64,000 nt of DNA from Saprospiraceae bacterium. Lineage in GTDB: Bacteria; Bacteroidota; Bacteroidia; Chitinophagales; Saprospiraceae. Every line of letters starts with the position of its first letter. Position 1 is the first letter of the stretch. Under the pieces are notes generated by a model, which saw nothing but the letters and a program-made list of their open reading frames with translations, did not search any database and was not told the origin of the DNA. Positions 61,504-64,000 of the stretch are shown here, one piece after another. The stretch covers positions 5,578,501 through 5,642,500 of the forward strand of contig JAWKLJ010000001.1 of assembly GCA_041392805.1 (NCBI GenBank). The letters run 5' to 3'. Both the position numbers and the translations under genes were made by a program.

Positions 61504-62655
61504 TTAAAAACTGGCTGCTTGCTTGTATTTATGCAAGGTCGCCTTCATGCCTTTTAAAAATTGCGCCACTTCTTTTTCACCTATCGTTAAAGGCGGAAGT
61601 AAGCGCATGGTATTCGGATCGGAAGAGGATCCCGTAAAAATATATTCTTCGAACAATAATTGCGTGCGAAGCGCACCTACGGGAAAGTCCATGGTAATAC
61701 CAATCATCAGGCCCTTTCCTCTTAGGCCCTTCACTGCTTCAAATTGAGCCAGCTCACTCATCAAAACATTCCCCCAGTGTTCGGTATTTTCAATGAGTTT
61801 TTCTTCTTTCATGACTTCCAGCACGGCCAGTCCTGCGGCACAACCGAGGTGACTGCCACCAAAGGTCGTCCCCAACAAGCCATAACTCGCCTCAAACCGC
61901 GGATGAATCAATACGCCACCAATGGGGAAGCCATTTCCCATGCCTTTAGCCACCGTGATGAGGTCAGGGATAACAGGGCTGTGTTGGAATGCAAAAAACT
62001 TACCGCTTCGGCCATAGCCCGATTGAATTTCATCCAGGATTAATACGGTATTATACTTTTTGCATAGGCTGTCTACTTCGACAAGAAATTGAGGATCAGG
62101 TACATAGATGCCGCCAATTCCTTGGATTCCCTCGATGATGACAGCTGTTACGTCTCCTTTCTCTAGGCTTTTTCGCACACTATCCAGGTTGTTCCATTCG
62201 TGAAACTCAGCTTCGAAAGTACGGTTGATGGGCGCCTTTATTTTGGGGTTGTCCGTTACATTGACGGCGGCCGAGGTTCGGCCATGAAACGCGCCTTTGA
62301 AGGCAATGATTTTTTCGCGGCCATTGTGAAAAGAGGCTAATTTAAGGGCATTTTCATTGGCTTCGGCACCAGAATTGCACAGAAATAACTGATAATCCGG
62401 ACAAGCTGAAAGTTCACCTAGTTTTTGCGCCAATTCAACTTGCAGCGGATTTTGGACAGAATTGGAGTAAAAGACTAATTTGGCAGCTTGTTCCTGTAGG
62501 CGTTTTACATAGTGTGGGTGGCTGTGACCAATGGAAATGACGGCATGGCCCCCGTAAAAATCGAGATAAGCTTGTCCTTTTGCATCGTAGACATAATTGC
62601 CCTCTCCTTTGACAGGTTCTAAATCAAAAAGCGGATATACATCGAAAAGTTGCAT
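61504..62655 (-). CDS. argD: Acylornithine aminotransferase
   Basis: 383 residues of the class III PLP aminotransferases. Motifs: VYDAKGQAYLDFYGGHAV, NSGAEANENALK near 103, ILDEIQSGYGRSGKFFAFQ near 200-218 and the PLP lysine in TVAKGMGNGFPIGG near 234. It converts the acylated glutamate semialdehyde to acylornithine with glutamate as donor. It is 97 bp after argC on the same strand. Length is a little short of E. coli ArgD but complete. Confidence 0.93.
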   Translation of the reverse strand: MQLFDVYPLFDLEPVKGEGNYVYDAKGQAYLDFYGGHAVISIGHSHPHYVKRLQEQAAKLVFYSNSVQNPLQVELAQKLGELSACPDYQLFLCNSGAEANENALKLASFHNGREKIIAFKGAFHGRTSAAVNVTDNPKIKAPINRTFEAEFHEWNNLDSVRKSLEKGDVTAVIIEGIQGIGGIYVPDPQFLVEVDSLCKKYNTVLILDEIQSGYGRSGKFFAFQHSPVIPDLITVAKGMGNGFPIGGVLIHPRFEASYGLLGTTFGGSHLGCAAGLAVLEVMKEEKLIENTEHWGNVLMSELAQFEAVKGLRGKGLMIGITMDFPVGALRTQLLFEEYIFTGSSSDPNTMRLLPPLTIGEKEVAQFLKGMKATLHKYKQAASF

Positions 62656-62752
62656 TTTAATAGGGTGTTGGAGGAGGTAGCCTAGCGCCTTTTGTCGATT
62701 AATGAAAACAATATCGATGAAAACTTGAGGGCGTTGGTACCTCTTTTGTGAT

Positions 62753-63709
62753 TTAATAAACGACCGACTTTAGATGGAGTCCCATACTTTCTGGTTTTCC
62801 GAAAATAAGGTTCATGTTTTGAACGGCTTGCCCAGAAGCGCCCTTGAGCAGGTTGTCGATAACCGAGATAATAAGTATTTTATCACCATGTTTCTCCAGG
62901 TATAACAAACATTTATTGGTATTGACTACCTGTTTGAGGTTTGGATTGCGATGGCTGAGCTGCGTAAAGGGAGCCGCCTGGTAATAGTCTTCGTACAAGG
63001 TGTACACGGCTTCTTCGCTTAGCGGGCAATCCACATAGGCACTGGCAAAGATACCCCGCGCAAAATCACCCCGAACAGGGATAAAGTTGATTGCCTTGTT
63101 GAAGCCAGGTTGTAAATAATGCAGGCTTTGGTTGATCTCATCCAAGTGTTGATGTGTGAACGCCTTGTAGATGGATAGATTGTTGTTGCGCCAGCTAAAA
63201 TGAGAGGTAGATTGGGGCGACTGACCTGCACCTGTCGATCCAGTGATAGCATGTACATGTACCTCATTTTGCAGTAATCCTTCCTTTGCAAGGGGCAGTA
63301 AGGCTAGTTGGATAGCGGTGGCAAAACAGCCACAATTAGCAATCCTGTTACTTTGCTGAATCTGTGGTTTAAAAAGCTCCGGTAGCCCATAAACGAAAGA
63401 AGCATCTAATCGAAAATCGCTACTAAGATCAATTACTGCTACGTTTGAAGGCACCGCATGGCGTTCCATAAATTCTCGGGAGCGGCCATGGCCCATACAA
63501 AGGAAAAGCACATCTACCTCAAAACTAACCTTATCGGTGAAATGCATGAAGCATTCCCCGACAAGGTCGTCATGTACATCACTCACTAGATTGCCGTTTT
63601 GACTTTGGCTAAAGACAAAGTCTATCTCTACTTCAGGGTGGTATAGTAGCACCCTGATTAATTCGCCAGCTGTATAGCCTCCACCTCCAATAATTCCTGC
63701 TCTAAGCAT
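62753..63709 (-). CDS. argC: N-acetyl-gamma-glutamyl-phosphate reductase
   Basis: 318 residues. NADP-binding GIIGGGGYTAGELIRVLL at the start, active-site Cys in ANCGCFATAIQLAL near 131, and the histidine region VRGDFARGIFA near 214. It reduces the acylglutamyl phosphate to semialdehyde. The start at 63709 is well placed before the nucleotide-binding motif. 150 bp separate it from argG; this gap has only a weak dyad (around 63753-63794). Second gene in the cluster as seen here. Confidence 0.93.
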   Translation of the reverse strand: MLRAGIIGGGGYTAGELIRVLLYHPEVEIDFVFSQSQNGNLVSDVHDDLVGECFMHFTDKVSFEVDVLFLCMGHGRSREFMERHAVPSNVAVIDLSSDFRLDASFVYGLPELFKPQIQQSNRIANCGCFATAIQLALLPLAKEGLLQNEVHVHAITGSTGAGQSPQSTSHFSWRNNNLSIYKAFTHQHLDEINQSLHYLQPGFNKAINFIPVRGDFARGIFASAYVDCPLSEEAVYTLYEDYYQAAPFTQLSHRNPNLKQVVNTNKCLLYLEKHGDKILIISVIDNLLKGASGQAVQNMNLIFGKPESMGLHLKSVVY

Positions 63710-63859
63710 GTCGAGCTATGTTTTGTAAGGCAGCTTCTGGAAGTTGCCCATTAAGTAATGATCAAAAAAGAAGGAACTTATTCTTTGTTCATTACTAGAT
63801 TTTAAAGTAAATAAATATCTGCAAATTGTCAACCCTTCGCCCCTTCAACCCTTAAAAGT

Positions 63860-64000
63860 TTATTCTTTATTTGATCCTTGTTGTTGGCTCAGTAGGTGAT
63901 GAATTTTCACTTGATTAGCCAGTATTTTGGTAAACCCTTTCACATCTGTTCCTGTCCAGGCCTTATTCATTTCGCCATAATGGCCAAAATCGCTGTTCAT
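63860..64000 (-). CDS. argG: Argininosuccinate synthase, C-terminal fragment (cut by window edge)
   Basis: The last 46 codons before a TAA at 63860-63862. The sequence HYGEMNKAWTGTDVKGFTKI matches the C-terminus of Bacteroidota ArgG, in which YGEMNxGWTGxDVKGFxKIxxNQ is conserved. The rest of the gene lies beyond the window. It is the expected first gene of the arginine cluster, followed by argC. Confidence 0.75.
   Translation of the reverse strand: MNSDFGHYGEMNKAWTGTDVKGFTKILANQVKIHHLLSQQQGSNKE

Overview
The window reads as a chromosome segment from a Bacteroidota bacterium, most likely of the Saprospiria/Lewinella-Haliscomenobacter type. The reasons are a PorP/SprF protein next to a giant PKD adhesin with a gliding-type (type IX secretion, T9SS) C-terminal domain, the T9SS regulator PorX, a propeller/Y_Y_Y sensor, a transcarbamylase of the N-acylornithine class inside an arginine cluster, promoters of the TAnnTTTG type, and very little Shine-Dalgarno signal. 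Genus and species cannot be fixed from the sequence. I saw no rRNA, tRNA, CRISPR array, transposase or phage gene.

Layout. 1-7.5 kb: membrane di-iron enzymes (sterol-desaturase-like hydroxylase, fatty acyl desaturase), a degenerate thioredoxin-like secreted protein and a two-component-propeller protein ending in a class III nucleotide cyclase. 8-18.2 kb: a leucine-rich-repeat protein with a BRCT-like segment, the PorP/SprF plus PKD-adhesin pair, and a second, membrane-bound cyclase. 18.4-29.8 kb: a GNAT acetyltransferase, a deoxyribosyltransferase-like protein, then a MacA/TolC/MacB-like tripartite efflux set (adaptor, outer-membrane channel, ATPase, two permeases) followed by an NtrC-type sigma-54 activator and its NtrY-like kinase; a candidate sigma-54 promoter lies upstream of the adaptor. 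30-38.8 kb: S9 peptidase, DUF763 protein, AstE/AspA-like hydrolase and feoAB with a candidate operator. 38.8-49 kb: YPAEYE-repeat peptidoglycan-binding protein, HD phosphohydrolase, porX, small exported proteins, a hybrid TPR-kinase-AraC regulator and a SnoaL-like protein. 49.5-56.5 kb: lon, a polyprenyl synthetase, an NfeD-like membrane protein, prs, rplY and an omega-amidase. 56.5-64 kb: an arginine cluster on the minus strand (argG fragment, argC, argD, N-acylornithine carbamoyltransferase, argB, M20 deacylase, argH), consistent with the acylated-citrulline route.

The most unusual content is intergenic. At least four families of non-coding repeats are present: (i) three 164/165-nt long-hairpin elements; (ii) a composite three-module element (T-tract plus GGACGTGGAG module, a GGGGCAAGCCCC dyad module, and an AT-rich hexamer/dodecamer tail) seen in several copies on both strands; (iii) a roughly 70-nt TATGGCATACC repeat in three copies; (iv) simple arrays of hexamers and dodecamers. 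They fill most of the gaps longer than 300 bases, including two gaps that split the arginine cluster. No complete new protein-coding defence or mobile system was recognised. All family assignments come from reading motifs, not from searches.
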